This document shows positions 1 through 8,201 of a stretch of DNA of 64,000 nt, one piece after another (the first letter of the stretch is position 1; every line of letters begins with the position of its first letter). Made by a program: the position numbers and the translations under genes. Under the pieces are notes generated by a model. The model did no database searches and was not told the DNA's origin. It worked only from the letters and a program-made list of their open reading frames with translations. The stretch spans positions 434,001 through 498,000 of the forward strand of contig NZ_MVOL01000004.1 of assembly GCF_002018875.1 (NCBI RefSeq), written 5' to 3'. This DNA comes from Pseudomonas sp. MF4836. GTDB taxonomy: Bacteria > Pseudomonadota > Gammaproteobacteria > Pseudomonadales > Pseudomonadaceae.

Positions 1-1054
1 GCGAGAAGCTCTGGGACATGAAACCCACGCGTTTGCGGGTTGCCAGGTCCTTGGCGTTGACCGGGTTGCCCAGCAGTTTGGCGCTGCCTTCAGTGGCCGG
101 CATCAGCCCGGTCAGGACTTTCATGGTGGTGGTCTTGCCACAGCCATTGGAGCCCAGGAAGCCAAAAATCTCGCCGCGGCCGATGGCGAAGCTGACTTTG
201 TTCACCGCCGTGAAATCGCCGAAACGCAGGGTCAGCTCGTGGGCTTCGATGGCGATGTCGTGGTTGTCGCCGGCGCGCGGCGGGATCACCAGCGGCTCAT
301 TGTTATGGCCGCTGTCACCCTGGAAATGGGTAAAGGCTTCGTCGAGCTTGCCGCTGGGGGTTGCCGCCGCCAGCTCGCAGCTCAGGCCCTGGGCGATCAG
401 CTTGCCGCGATCGAGCATCAGGCAGTGTTCGAACTGTTCGGCTTCTTCCATATACGCCGTGGCGACCAGCAGGGTCAGCTGCGGGCGCTGGCTGCGCACG
501 TCTTCCACCAACTCCCAGAAGCGCCGGCGGGACAGGGGGTCGACGCCGGTGGTCGGCTCATCGAGGATCAGCAGGTCCGGCTCGTGGATCAGGGCGCAAC
601 ACAGTCCGAGCTTCTGCTTCATGCCGCCGGACAACTTGCCCGCCGGCCGCTCGGCGAAGCGCAGCAGGTCGGTGGCCAGCAGCAGGCCATGCATGCGCTG
701 CTCGCATTCGGCTTTCGACAGGCCGAACAGGGTGGCAAAGAAGCGGATGTTTTCGCTGATCGACAGTTCGGGGTACAGGTTGCCGCCCAGGCCCTGGGGC
801 ATGAAGGCGATGCGGGGATACAGGCTGTTGCGGTGCCGGCGCTGCTCGATGGGGCCGCCCAGTACTTCGAGCTGGCCCTGTTGCAGCTTTTTGACCCCGG
901 CGATCAGGCCCAGCAGGCTCGACTTGCCGGCGCCATCCGGGCCGATCAGCCCGCAGCGGGTGCCCGCCGGCAGGTTGAAGGCAATGTCGATCAGGGCCTG
1001 CTGTTGCCCATAGCGATGGTTGATCCCCGTGGCTTGCAGCGCCAGGGCGGTCAT
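1..1054 (-). CDS. rbbA: RbbA-like ABC transporter ATPase, partial (C-terminus outside window)
   Basis: About 351 residues are visible; the rest lies before position 1. Two ABC ATPase domains are fused in one chain. The first has Walker A GPDGAGKS at residues 38-45, a signature LSGGMKQKLG and Walker B LLILDEPTTGVD. The second begins near residue 275 and has Walker A GSNGCGKT at 301-308. Tandem ATPase domains followed by a C-terminal permease are the layout of the RbbA/YhiH family, exporters or ribosome-associated ATPases; the permease part cannot be seen here. The start ATG at 1052-1054 overlaps the stop of the upstream adaptor gene (ATGA), so the two are translationally coupled. Together they probably form an inner-membrane export system, substrate unknown. 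Confidence 0.85.
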   Translation of the reverse strand, partial: MTALALQATGINHRYGQQQALIDIAFNLPAGTRCGLIGPDGAGKSSLLGLIAGVKKLQQGQLEVLGGPIEQRRHRNSLYPRIAFMPQGLGGNLYPELSISENIRFFATLFGLSKAECEQRMHGLLLATDLLRFAERPAGKLSGGMKQKLGLCCALIHEPDLLILDEPTTGVDPLSRRRFWELVEDVRSQRPQLTLLVATAYMEEAEQFEHCLMLDRGKLIAQGLSCELAAATPSGKLDEAFTHFQGDSGHNNEPLVIPPRAGDNHDIAIEAHELTLRFGDFTAVNKVSFAIGRGEIFGFLGSNGCGKTTTMKVLTGLMPATEGSAKLLGNPVNAKDLATRKRVGFMSQSFS

Positions 1055-2016
1055 TGCAGGTTAGCCGGCCAGTCCACGGTCGCGGTGCGCACATAGCCGG
1101 CGCCGGGCATGCCCGGTTTGGCCTGAGGCACGGCACTCGGCTCGGTCAGCCGCAGTTTTACCCGGAACACCAGCTTCTGCCGCTCGTCACGGGTCTCGAC
1201 TTCTTTCGGGGTGAACTGGGACTTGGCCGCGACAAAGGTGATTTTTGCCGGCAGCGGCTGATCGGGCAGGGCGTCGAGCAGGATCCGCGCGTCCGAGCCA
1301 ACGGTCAGGCGACCGGTGACCGAGGCGGGCAGGTAGAGGTTCATGTACTGGTCATTGGGGTCAATCAGCAGCAGGACCCGGCCGCCGGCACCCAGGACTT
1401 CGCCCGGCTCGGCCAGGCGCAGCTGGATAATGCCGTCGATGGGCGCACGCAGGCTGCTGTCGTCGATCTCGCTGGTGAGCTGGGCAACCTGGGCCTGGGC
1501 GGCGCCGATGGCGGCCTGGACCGCCGCGACCTGGGACCTGGCGGCCAGCACGGCCGCGTTCCCGGTGTTCAGGCGGGCCTGTTGCTGGTCGATGATCTGC
1601 TGGCTGGCGAAGCCGCGCTTGAACAGCTCCTGGGAGCGCTTGAATTCCTGGTTGGCCAGCAACAACTCGCTCTGGCGCAGCTGCACGTTGGCTTCGGCGG
1701 CCGCGAAGTTTTCCCGCGCCCGCAGCACTTCCGCTTCCGCCTGGGTGCGCTGGGCCTCCAGGGTGCGGGTGTCCATGCGCGCGAGGAGTTGGCCTTGCAG
1801 GACTTTGTCACCTTCGTTGACCCGCACTTCCGCCAGGCGCCCGGGGATCTTGCTGGCGATCTGCACTTCTGTGGCTTCGAGCCGACCGTTGCCCATGCTC
1901 AGGCCTTCGGGCAGGCGATCGCTGAGCGACTTCCAATAACCGAAGCCGCCGGCAGCGAGCAGCAGGACCAATAAAGAAATGGCGAAAAGGCGGGAAGAAC
2001 GATGGTTCGTCGACAT
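1051..2016 (-). CDS. HlyD-family periplasmic adaptor subunit (YhiI-like)
   Basis: 321 residues. One N-terminal membrane anchor (about residues 9-28) is followed by a lipoyl-like half domain (SKIPGRLAEVRVNEGDKV), a long Ala/Gln-rich coiled-coil hairpin (about 75-170), the second lipoyl half (LRAPIDGIIQLRLAEPGEVL) and a beta-barrel domain. This is the membrane-fusion protein architecture that bridges an inner-membrane pump to an outer-membrane channel. The gene is first in an operon with the RbbA-like ABC protein and overlaps it by four bases. In E. coli and Pseudomonas the same pair (YhiI with YhiH/RbbA) is followed by a separate permease, which would lie outside this window. The transported substrate cannot be inferred. 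Confidence 0.9.
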   Translation of the reverse strand: MSTNHRSSRLFAISLLVLLLAAGGFGYWKSLSDRLPEGLSMGNGRLEATEVQIASKIPGRLAEVRVNEGDKVLQGQLLARMDTRTLEAQRTQAEAEVLRARENFAAAEANVQLRQSELLLANQEFKRSQELFKRGFASQQIIDQQQARLNTGNAAVLAARSQVAAVQAAIGAAQAQVAQLTSEIDDSSLRAPIDGIIQLRLAEPGEVLGAGGRVLLLIDPNDQYMNLYLPASVTGRLTVGSDARILLDALPDQPLPAKITFVAAKSQFTPKEVETRDERQKLVFRVKLRLTEPSAVPQAKPGMPGAGYVRTATVDWPANLQ

Positions 2017-2211
2017 AGGTGCATCCTGCGGCTTATAGCGTCCAAGTCTGACGGTAGACGCCGTTAGGCGACTTGATACCCGTCAAATGAAAGCCGTAAG
2101 CCTAACCCTATTGGCCAGACGATGCATGGTTGTGCGAAGTGACTGCCGGGTTCTCGAGATAAAAGCCGTGGGCGCGTGCCACGAGCGGTGCGCGGCACGG
2201 CTTGCCGTGGA

Positions 2212-2661
2212 TCAGCGCAGGGCCAGTACCGCGGCCCATTGCTCGGCGGTCACCGGCATCACCGAGAGGCGGCTGCCTTTTTGTACCAGCGGCATTTCGT
2301 CGAGGGCGGCCTGTTGTTTCAAATAGTCCAGGCGCAACACCTGGGAGAAAGTCTCGACATGGGCAACGGTGATTGCACTCCAGGCATTTTTTTCCGGCGT
2401 GGCCTTGGCGTCGAAGTAGGGACTTTGCGGGTCCAGGGCCGTTGGGTCCGGGTAGGCGGCTTCGATGATCTGCCCGATGCCGGCGATCCCGGGCTCCGGG
2501 CAACTGGAGTGATAGAAGAAGAATAGGTCGCCCACCGCCATGGCCCGCAGGAAGTTGCGTGCCTGGTAATTGCGCACCCCGTCCCAACGGGCTTCGCCGA
2601 GCTTTTCCAGGCCCTTGATCGAGAGTTCTTCGGGCTCGGACTTCATCAGCCAATAGGCCAT
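2212..2661 (-). CDS. EVE domain-containing protein
   Basis: 149 residues, spanning a single EVE (PUA-like) domain from MAYWLMKSEPEELSI to the C-terminus. Conserved family stretches seen are WDGVRNYQARNFLR, GDLFFFYHS and GIAGIGQI. EVE proteins bind modified bases in nucleic acids, and their exact cellular role in proteobacteria is not settled. The start at 2661 is chosen because the protein then begins exactly at the domain, and a GAGGAG-type ribosome binding site lies about 8 bases upstream. A longer in-frame start at 2811 adds 50 residues without family features and would read through the regulatory region. Cytosolic; single-gene unit. Confidence 0.92.
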   Translation of the reverse strand: MAYWLMKSEPEELSIKGLEKLGEARWDGVRNYQARNFLRAMAVGDLFFFYHSSCPEPGIAGIGQIIEAAYPDPTALDPQSPYFDAKATPEKNAWSAITVAHVETFSQVLRLDYLKQQAALDEMPLVQKGSRLSVMPVTAEQWAAVLALR

Positions 2662-2712
2662 TTTTTGCGCTCCTCGAGGGCTGTGGGCAAGTTGTCTGGC
2701 AATTTTATGACA

Positions 2713-2727
2713 AACCGACAGTCGGTT
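2713..2727. promoter_or_regulatory. 15-bp perfect palindrome, candidate operator
   Basis: AACCGAC-A-GTCGGTT is a perfect 7-1-7 inverted repeat, and a further half site GTCGGTT lies at 2745-2751. It sits in the 194-bp gap between the leftward EVE gene and the rightward 48-residue gene, a position expected for a dimeric repressor site. The regulator is not identifiable; the shape is common for TetR-type operators. Confidence 0.4.
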
Positions 2728-2855
2728 GACGTCAGCATTTGCGTGTCGGTTCACGTTATCGCAGAATGCCGGGATTTTAAGCTTGACGCTGCTGCACGGA
2801 CTATTACGCAAGCCGTTGCTGTCATCGTGTGTGATAGGCCTTAGGGGGGCAATCG

Positions 2856-3002
2856 ATGAAACGCAAACCGGATTTACTATGGATTTTGGTTATTTTGTTC
2901 GGTTTGGGTGTGGTGACCACTGGCTATGCGCAGAGCCTGTGGGCCAGTAAAGCCGATGCCCCGATCGAGCTCGCGCAACAGCAGCAACCCTTCAAGCGTT
3001 GA
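2856..3002 (+). CDS. small single-pass membrane protein, 48 residues
   Basis: An open frame of 49 codons beginning MKRKPDLLWILVILFGLG and ending in QQQQPFKR. It has a positively charged N-terminus, one hydrophobic segment (about residues 8-24, ILVILFGLGVVTTGYAQ) and a short polar tail with four consecutive glutamines; the first segment could be a transmembrane anchor or an uncleaved signal. A GGGGGGC stretch upstream can serve as ribosome binding site. The stop lies only 7 bp from the convergent ygfA stop. From memory, many Pseudomonas genomes carry a small protein at this spot. No function is known to me. Confidence 0.6.
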   Translation: MKRKPDLLWILVILFGLGVVTTGYAQSLWASKADAPIELAQQQQPFKR

Positions 3003-3009
3003 TCCCGTC

Positions 3010-3639
3010 TCAGGCGCCGCTGCCTTCAAGTGGCGCCTGCTCTGCAAAATACCACCGCCCGTCTGTCACCGTAGCCTGCAACGGCACATCCCAGCTCGCC
3101 TGATCCAGTCGCTCGACCTTCTGACACTCATGCGCCAGGCCCAATAGCGTCGGCTTGCGCCAATTCTGGCGCCGGGCCAGGTACGCCAGGCTGCGGTCAT
3201 AGAAGCCGCCGCCCATCCCCAGGCGCCCCCCCATATCGTCGAAACCGACCAACGGCAATAGCACCAGGTCCAGGGCCCAGACCTTGCGCTGGCGTGCGAC
3301 ATTCACCCGTGGTTCAAGAATCCGGAAACGATTGGGCCGCAGCTTCTCTCCCGGACGTACCCGCTGGAACACCATCTTGGTCCTGGGCCAGGCGCTGAGC
3401 ACCGGCAGGTAGGTGGCCTTGCCCCGACGCTGGGCGGCGCGCAGCAGCAGGCGCGGGTCGATTTCACCGTCGGTGGGTAGGTACAGGGAAATATGCCGCG
3501 CCCGGCGGAACAGCGGGTTTTGCGCCAGCTGTCGATACAGCCCGCGTGCGGCCTGGCGCTGCTCGCTGGGGCTGAGGGCACGCCGCGCGCGGCGCAGCAG
3601 GCGACGAAGTTGCGGGCGGGAGAGGGGGGCGTCGGTCAT
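3010..3639 (-). CDS. ygfA: 5-formyltetrahydrofolate cyclo-ligase
   Basis: 209 residues from the ATG at 3639. The enzyme converts 5-formyl-THF to 5,10-methenyl-THF using ATP, recycling a folate storage form that arises partly from glycine/serine metabolism. Visible motifs are the N-terminal R/K-rich nucleotide-contact region (RPQLRRLLRRARRAL), the YLPTDGEID segment and the family hallmark GMGGGFYDR. The upstream in-frame start at 3741 would run into the 6S RNA, so the internal start is preferred. The order zapA-6S RNA-ygfA on one strand is conserved in gammaproteobacteria, and ygfA is usually co-transcribed with the 6S precursor. Confidence 0.95.
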   Translation of the reverse strand: MTDAPLSRPQLRRLLRRARRALSPSEQRQAARGLYRQLAQNPLFRRARHISLYLPTDGEIDPRLLLRAAQRRGKATYLPVLSAWPRTKMVFQRVRPGEKLRPNRFRILEPRVNVARQRKVWALDLVLLPLVGFDDMGGRLGMGGGFYDRSLAYLARRQNWRKPTLLGLAHECQKVERLDQASWDVPLQATVTDGRWYFAEQAPLEGSGA

Positions 3640-3744
3640 GGGGGCAGGCCGTGGGAGCTGGGTTCGGATGGCCCAGCCTACCGCTAAACGGCCGGCGCCA
3701 GAAACAACAATGCCAGCACGATGGCTGGCATTGGTTTGCAATTC

Positions 3745-3922
3745 AGGCTCCCCGGATGAACCGCTGTCGACTTAGCCCTTGAACCCGAAAGTTCAAGGTG
3801 GAAGATGCAGTAGGCTTTAAGGCTTTCCGTCTAGCGGACATGCACACCAGCCCAACGTGCAACCTCCAGGGTAGTGCGAATCGGCTCAGGGACATCGTCA
3901 ACTGGCAAGCACCCCAGGGAGT
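3745..3922 (-). ncRNA. ssrS: 6S RNA
   Basis: The leftward strand between zapA and ygfA carries 6S features: a 5' segment ACTCCCTGGGGTG that pairs with a 3' GGGGAG segment, the conserved GTCCCTGAGCCGAT, a central GTGCATGTCCGC, and a CTTGAAC...GTTCAAG hairpin near the 3' end. 6S RNA mimics an open promoter and sequesters sigma-70 RNA polymerase in stationary phase. The ends are estimates: the 5' end is placed about 7 nt after the TATACT box and the 3' end at the closing stem. The length (about 178 nt) fits the family. Confidence 0.88.
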
Positions 3923-3928
3923 GGCGGG

Positions 3929-3934
3929 AGTATA
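3929..3934 (-). promoter_or_regulatory. -10 element of the 6S RNA promoter
   Basis: TATACT on the minus strand, about 7 nt upstream of the presumed 6S 5' end and just past the zapA stop. No good -35 hexamer was found at 17 bp. Confidence 0.5.
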
Positions 3935-3946
3935 CCGCAACCGCCT

Positions 3947-4270
3947 TCAGGAATCAGCTTTGGGTTGTTCCGGATCGGTCGCCAGGACCAGATCGACGCG
4001 CTCCAGCAGGTCGCGTACTTGCTCGCGGGTCGAACCGCTGGCCTGTATATCGGGGCGCTCCTGCTTGTGCAGCAAATCGTGGGTAATGTTGAGGGCGGCC
4101 ATGACGGCGATGCGATCGGCGCCTATGACTTTGCCGCTGCTGCGAATCTCGCGCATCTTGCCGTCCAGGTAACGGGCGGCGCTCACCAGGTTGCTGCGCT
4201 CTTCCTGGGGGCAGATGATCGAATACTCTTTGTCGAGGATCTGCACGGTTACGCTATTGCTTGAACTCAT
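3947..4270 (-). CDS. zapA: cell division protein ZapA
   Basis: 107 residues. The N-terminal globular part starts SNSVTVQILDKEYSIICP and is followed by the family segment AARYLDGKMREIR and a long C-terminal helix (ALNITHDLLHKQER onward) that forms the ZapA coiled-coil tetramer. ZapA bundles FtsZ filaments at the division ring. The ATG overlaps the stop of the upstream coiled-coil gene by four bases, so the two are one translational unit. The 6S RNA follows 24 bp downstream on the same strand. Confidence 0.94.
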   Translation of the reverse strand: MSSSNSVTVQILDKEYSIICPQEERSNLVSAARYLDGKMREIRSSGKVIGADRIAVMAALNITHDLLHKQERPDIQASGSTREQVRDLLERVDLVLATDPEQPKADS

Positions 4271-4476
4271 GAGTCTTGCTCCAGGGCCTTGAGGCGCGAA
4301 ATCATCGATTCGACCTTACGCCGGGCGATTTCATTTTTTTCAATGAGGTGCGCGCGTTCCTCGCGCCAGGTCTTTTCCTGAGCTAATAAGAGTGCGTTTT
4401 GACTCTTTAGTTGCTCGACCCTGGTAATTAGCAATTCGAGTCTGGCCATCAGCGCTTGCAGGTCGGTGTCTTCCAT
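4267..4476 (-). CDS. ZapB-like coiled-coil protein (TIGR02449 type)
   Basis: 69 residues, almost entirely one predicted coiled coil: ALMARLELLITRVEQLKSQN is followed by LLAQEKTWREERAHL, with hydrophobic residues every 3-4 positions. The small size, coiled coil and tight coupling to zapA suggest a division accessory of ZapB kind; that function is inferred from context only. The start at 4476 (MEDTDLQAL) is chosen over 4521 because the extra 15 residues look unlike the family. Confidence 0.85.
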   Translation of the reverse strand: MEDTDLQALMARLELLITRVEQLKSQNALLLAQEKTWREERAHLIEKNEIARRKVESMISRLKALEQDS

Positions 4477-4616
4477 TGGATCCCACTGGATTTGTCTGAT
4501 GAGTGGCAACAGGCTGGGCAAACGAGTTGACGGCCTTGATGGTCTTGGCGCGTCCGCCGATGCTACGATACAAGGCCTCCATTCTAGACATTGCGCCGCT
4601 TGGCGCCTAGCTGCCC

Positions 4617-5174
4617 ATGCCCATTCAGAATTCTCCGTACAACGCCTTCGCCACCCTGCTCACCAGCAGCGGTCACCCTGTCTCGCCAGCCGAATTGCAC
4701 GGCCTGTTGCTCGGTCGCAGTTGCGCCGGCGCCGGCTTTGATGTCGACGGCTGGTTGATCGACGCCGCCGAACTGCTCGAAGGCGAACCACAAGACAACG
4801 TGCGCAACGCCTTGATCGGCCTGCAGGAAATGGTCAAGGGCGAGCTGACCAGCGATGACATGACCGTGGTTCTGCTGTTGCCCAGCGACGATGCGCCCCT
4901 GACCGAACGTGCCGCGGCACTGGGCCAGTGGTGCCAGGGCTTCCTCAGCGGTTTCGGCTTGAACTCCCGCGACAGCAGCGCCCTGAGCACCGAAGCCACC
5001 GAAGTGTTGCAAGACCTTGCCGCGATCGCCCAGGTGCAAGATGCCCTGGAAGAATCCGATGACGGCGAAAGCGACTATATGGAAGTGATGGAGTACCTGC
5101 GGGTCGCCCCCTTGCTGTTGTTCACCGAGACCAACAAGAAAGTTGAACCGGCTGCCAAGCCGTCTTTGCACTAA
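4617..5174 (+). CDS. ygfB: UPF0149/YgfB family protein
   Basis: 185 residues, all-helical family. Recognisable segments are the N-terminal [26 protein letters not shown], and the C-terminal [11 protein letters not shown] and [21 protein letters not shown]. In P. aeruginosa the YgfB protein of this locus has been reported to raise beta-lactam resistance by opposing AlpA-driven expression of ampDh3; whether that holds here is inference. Divergent from the zapA operon and 27 bp before pepP, with which it is probably co-transcribed. Confidence 0.9.
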   Translation: MPIQNSPYNAFATLLTSSGHPVSPAELHGLLLGRSCAGAGFDVDGWLIDAAELLEGEPQDNVRNALIGLQEMVKGELTSDDMTVVLLLPSDDAPLTERAAALGQWCQGFLSGFGLNSRDSSALSTEATEVLQDLAAIAQVQDALEESDDGESDYMEVMEYLRVAPLLLFTETNKKVEPAAKPSLH

Positions 5175-5201
5175 CTGCTTGATAGGGAAGTCCGTCTGCC
5201 C

Positions 5202-6536
5202 ATGATCCATATCCCGAAATCGGAATACACCCGCCGCCGCAAGGCGCTCATGGCGCAGATGGAACCCAACAGCATCGCGATTCTGCCGGCCGCCGCCGTG
5301 GCGATCCGCAATCGCGATGTCGAGCACGTGTACCGCCAGGACAGCGACTTCCAATACCTCAGCGGTTTCCCCGAGCCCCAGGCGGTCATCGTCCTGATGC
5401 CGGGCCGCGAGCATGGCGAGTACGTGCTGTTCTGCCGTGAGCGCAACGCCGAGCGTGAACTCTGGGACGGCCTGCGGGCTGGCCAGGAAGGCGCGATGCG
5501 CGACTACGGCGCTGACGATGCCTTCCCCATCACCGACATCGACGACATCCTGCCGGGCCTGATCGAAGGGCGTGACCGGGTCTATTCGGCCATGGGCAGC
5601 AATCCGGAATTCGACCGGCACCTGATGGACTGGATCAACGTCATCCGCTCTAAAGCGCACCTCGGCGCCCAGCCGCCGAACGAATTCGTTGCCCTGGATC
5701 ATCTGCTGCACGACATGCGCCTGTATAAATCGGCGGCAGAAGTGAAGGTCATGCGTGAAGCCGCGCGGATTTCCGCCCAGGCCCATATCCGCGCCATGCA
5801 GGCCAGCCGAGCCGGTCTGCATGAGTTCAGTCTGGAAGCCGAGTTGGACTACGAGTTCCGCAAGGGCGGGGCGAAGATGCCGGCCTACGGTTCCATCGTC
5901 GCCGCCGGGCGCAACAGCTGCATCCTGCATTACCAGCAGAATGACGCGCTGCTCAAGGACGGTGATCTGGTGCTGATCGATGCCGGTTGCGAGATCGACT
6001 GCTACGCCAGCGACATCACCCGTACCTGGCCGGTCAACGGTCGGTTTTCGACGGAGCAGAAGGCGATCTACGAATTGGTCCTGGCTTCCCAGGAAGCGGC
6101 GTTTGCCGAGATTGCACCGAACAAGCACTGGAACCAGGCCCATGAGGCCACGGTGCAAGTGATCACCCAGGGCCTGGTGCAGTTGGGTTTGCTCGAAGGC
6201 GATGTCGACGAACTGATCGCCAGCGAAGCCTACAAGGCGTTTTACATGCACCGCGCCGGGCACTGGCTGGGCATGGATGTGCACGACGTCGGCGAGTACA
6301 AGGTCGGCGGCGAATGGCGGGTGCTGGAGGTCGGCATGGCGCTGACGGTGGAGCCGGGGATTTACATTGCCCCGGACAATCAGAACGTGGCGAAGAAGTG
6401 GCGCGGCATTGGCGTGCGCATCGAGGATGACGTGGTTGTGACCAAGCAAGGTTGTGAGATTCTCACCGGTGGCGTGCCGAAGACGGTCGCCGAGATCGAA
6501 GCACTGATGGCCGCCGCACGGGCCCAGGTCGCATGA
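5202..6536 (+). CDS. pepP: Xaa-Pro aminopeptidase
   Basis: 444 residues, peptidase family M24B. It removes N-terminal residues preceding proline, using a dinuclear metal centre. All five expected ligands are visible: D260 (LIDAGCEID), D271 (ASDITRTWP), H354 (HRAGHWLGM), E384 (LTVEPGIYI) and E408 (GVRIEDDVV). The N-terminal half (residues 1-170) is the creatinase-like domain. The stop overlaps the ubiH start (ATGA), making pepP-ubiH translationally coupled, an arrangement conserved in many gammaproteobacteria. Confidence 0.97.
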   Translation: MIHIPKSEYTRRRKALMAQMEPNSIAILPAAAVAIRNRDVEHVYRQDSDFQYLSGFPEPQAVIVLMPGREHGEYVLFCRERNAERELWDGLRAGQEGAMRDYGADDAFPITDIDDILPGLIEGRDRVYSAMGSNPEFDRHLMDWINVIRSKAHLGAQPPNEFVALDHLLHDMRLYKSAAEVKVMREAARISAQAHIRAMQASRAGLHEFSLEAELDYEFRKGGAKMPAYGSIVAAGRNSCILHYQQNDALLKDGDLVLIDAGCEIDCYASDITRTWPVNGRFSTEQKAIYELVLASQEAAFAEIAPNKHWNQAHEATVQVITQGLVQLGLLEGDVDELIASEAYKAFYMHRAGHWLGMDVHDVGEYKVGGEWRVLEVGMALTVEPGIYIAPDNQNVAKKWRGIGVRIEDDVVVTKQGCEILTGGVPKTVAEIEALMAAARAQVA

Positions 6537-7720
6537 CCCGGGTCAATCTGGCGATCATCGGTGGCGGCCTGGTCGGCGCCAGCCTGGCGTTGGCGTTGCA
6601 GGCCGGGGCCAAGGCCCGGGGCTGGAAGATCGTGCTGATCGAACCCTTCGCCCCCGGCGACAGTTACCAGCCCAGCTATGACGCCCGCTCCTCGGCACTG
6701 TCCTTTGGCGCGCGACAGATTTATCAGCGGCTGGGTGTGTGGCAGGAAATTTCCCGTCGCGCCGAGCCGATCAAGCAGATTCATGTCTCCGACCGTGGGC
6801 GGTTTTCCACCGCGCGCCTGTCGGCCATGGAGGAGGGGGTTCCGGCCCTCGGTTATGTGGTGGAGAACGCCTGGCTTGGCCAGTGCCTGTGGCAGGCCCT
6901 GGACAAGGACGTGATCAATTGGCGCTGCCCGGCTGAAGTCACGCGCATGGAGCCGTTGCCGGACGGCTACCGCCTGACCCTGAATGACGAGACCACCCTG
7001 GAATGCGAGCTGGCGGTATTGGCCGATGGCGGCCGCTCCGGGTTGCGCGAGCAGCTGGGGATCGGGGTCAAGAATCGCCCTTACAACCAGAGCGCGCTGA
7101 TCGCCAACATCACCCCCAGCGAAGCCCACAACGGCATGGCCTTCGAGCGTTTTACCGATGACGGGCCGATGGCCTTGCTGCCCCTGCCGGAAAATCGCTG
7201 CGCCCTGGTCTGGACCCGCCTGGGGATGGATGCGCAGCGCCTGGCCAGCCTGGATGACCGCAGCTTCCTCAGCGAGCTGCAGGGCGTCTTCGGTTATCGC
7301 CTGGGCACCCTCAAGCAAGTGGGCGCGCGGCATCTTTATCCGCTGTCACTGGTGGAGGCCGAAGAACAGGTGCGCCCGCACCTGGCCGTCCTCGGCAACG
7401 CCGCCCACAGCCTGCATCCGATTGCCGGCCAGGGCTTCAACCTGTCTCTGCGCGATGCCCAGGCCCTGGCCGATGCGTTGCTGGCCAGCCAGGATTCGCC
7501 AGGGGATTTCGCCACCTTGCAGGCTTATCGCGAACGCCAGCGCCAGGATCAGACCCTGACCGTGGGCTTCTCCGACCAGGTCACCCGCCTGTTTGGCAGC
7601 AAGCAGCCGCTGGTGTCCCTGGGGCGCAATATGGGCCTGCTGGGGCTGGATCTCTTGCCTCCGGCCAAGCGCTGGTTTGCCCGTCAGGCCATGGGCCTGG
7701 GTACGCGCCCGGATGCTTAA
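6533..7720 (+). CDS. ubiH: 2-octaprenyl-6-methoxyphenol hydroxylase
   Basis: 395 residues. FAD-dependent aromatic hydroxylase of ubiquinone biosynthesis, acting in the cytosolic/membrane-associated Ubi complex. It has the dinucleotide-binding motif GGGLVG at residues 10-15, the middle ADGGRSGLRE segment, and the C-terminal FAD ribityl motif GNAAHSLHPIAGQGFNL starting at 288; GN in place of GD is typical for UbiH. The start overlaps the pepP stop by four bases, and the end overlaps the DUF4442 gene by eight bases. The block pepP-ubiH-DUF4442-ubiI reads as one operon. Confidence 0.94.
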   Translation: MTRVNLAIIGGGLVGASLALALQAGAKARGWKIVLIEPFAPGDSYQPSYDARSSALSFGARQIYQRLGVWQEISRRAEPIKQIHVSDRGRFSTARLSAMEEGVPALGYVVENAWLGQCLWQALDKDVINWRCPAEVTRMEPLPDGYRLTLNDETTLECELAVLADGGRSGLREQLGIGVKNRPYNQSALIANITPSEAHNGMAFERFTDDGPMALLPLPENRCALVWTRLGMDAQRLASLDDRSFLSELQGVFGYRLGTLKQVGARHLYPLSLVEAEEQVRPHLAVLGNAAHSLHPIAGQGFNLSLRDAQALADALLASQDSPGDFATLQAYRERQRQDQTLTVGFSDQVTRLFGSKQPLVSLGRNMGLLGLDLLPPAKRWFARQAMGLGTRPDA

Positions 7721-8198
7721 GTGGCTGAACCAGCGCCTGGGCAAGGCGCGCCTGCTGCGCTGGATCATGTGCCTGTATCCGCCGTACCTCGGTGCCGGGG
7801 TGCGGGTCCGCCACATCAGCGCGGATTTTCGTGAGGTCCGGGTGTCCATGGGCCTGGGCTGGTACAACCGCAACTATGTCGGCACCCAGTTCGGCGGCAG
7901 CCTGTACGCCATGGTCGACCCGTTTTTCATGTTGATGCTGATGGAAAACCTCGGCCGCGAGTACATCGTCTGGGACAAGGCCGCCACCATTGATTTCATC
8001 GCCCCGGGCAAAGGCCCGGTGTTCGCCCGGTTCACGATCGACCAGGCCCTGCTCGAGCAGATCCGTCAGCACACCGCCAGTGGCGAGAAGTACCTGCCGT
8101 TGTTGCAGGTGGATATCCACGACGGCGACGGCACTTTGGTGGCGCGGGTCGATAAAACCCTTTACGTGCGGCTCAAGCCGCAAGCGAGACAGGCTTAA
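7713..8198 (+). CDS. DUF4442 protein (hot-dog fold, thioesterase-like)
   Basis: 161 residues. The sequence GAGVRVRHIS..FREVRVSMGL, then NYVGTQFGGSLYAMVDPFFM and the C-terminal FIAPGKGPVFARF resembles DUF4442/YiiD-C hot-dog proteins, which are related to acyl-CoA thioesterases. No substrate is known. It overlaps ubiH by eight bases and ends three bases before the next hydroxylase, so its expression is locked between two ubiquinone enzymes. A role in quinone or membrane lipid metabolism is inference from this placement. The start ATG at 7713 is the only one that keeps the full fold. Confidence 0.85.
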   Translation: MLKWLNQRLGKARLLRWIMCLYPPYLGAGVRVRHISADFREVRVSMGLGWYNRNYVGTQFGGSLYAMVDPFFMLMLMENLGREYIVWDKAATIDFIAPGKGPVFARFTIDQALLEQIRQHTASGEKYLPLLQVDIHDGDGTLVARVDKTLYVRLKPQARQA

Positions 8199-8201
8199 AG
8201 C

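Noticed and set aside
4584..6449. 621-codon open frame antisense to the UPF0149 gene and pepP
   Set aside because: It spans two clearly functional genes and their gap, and its composition (His, Gln, Val rich) is that of a reverse-complement shadow.
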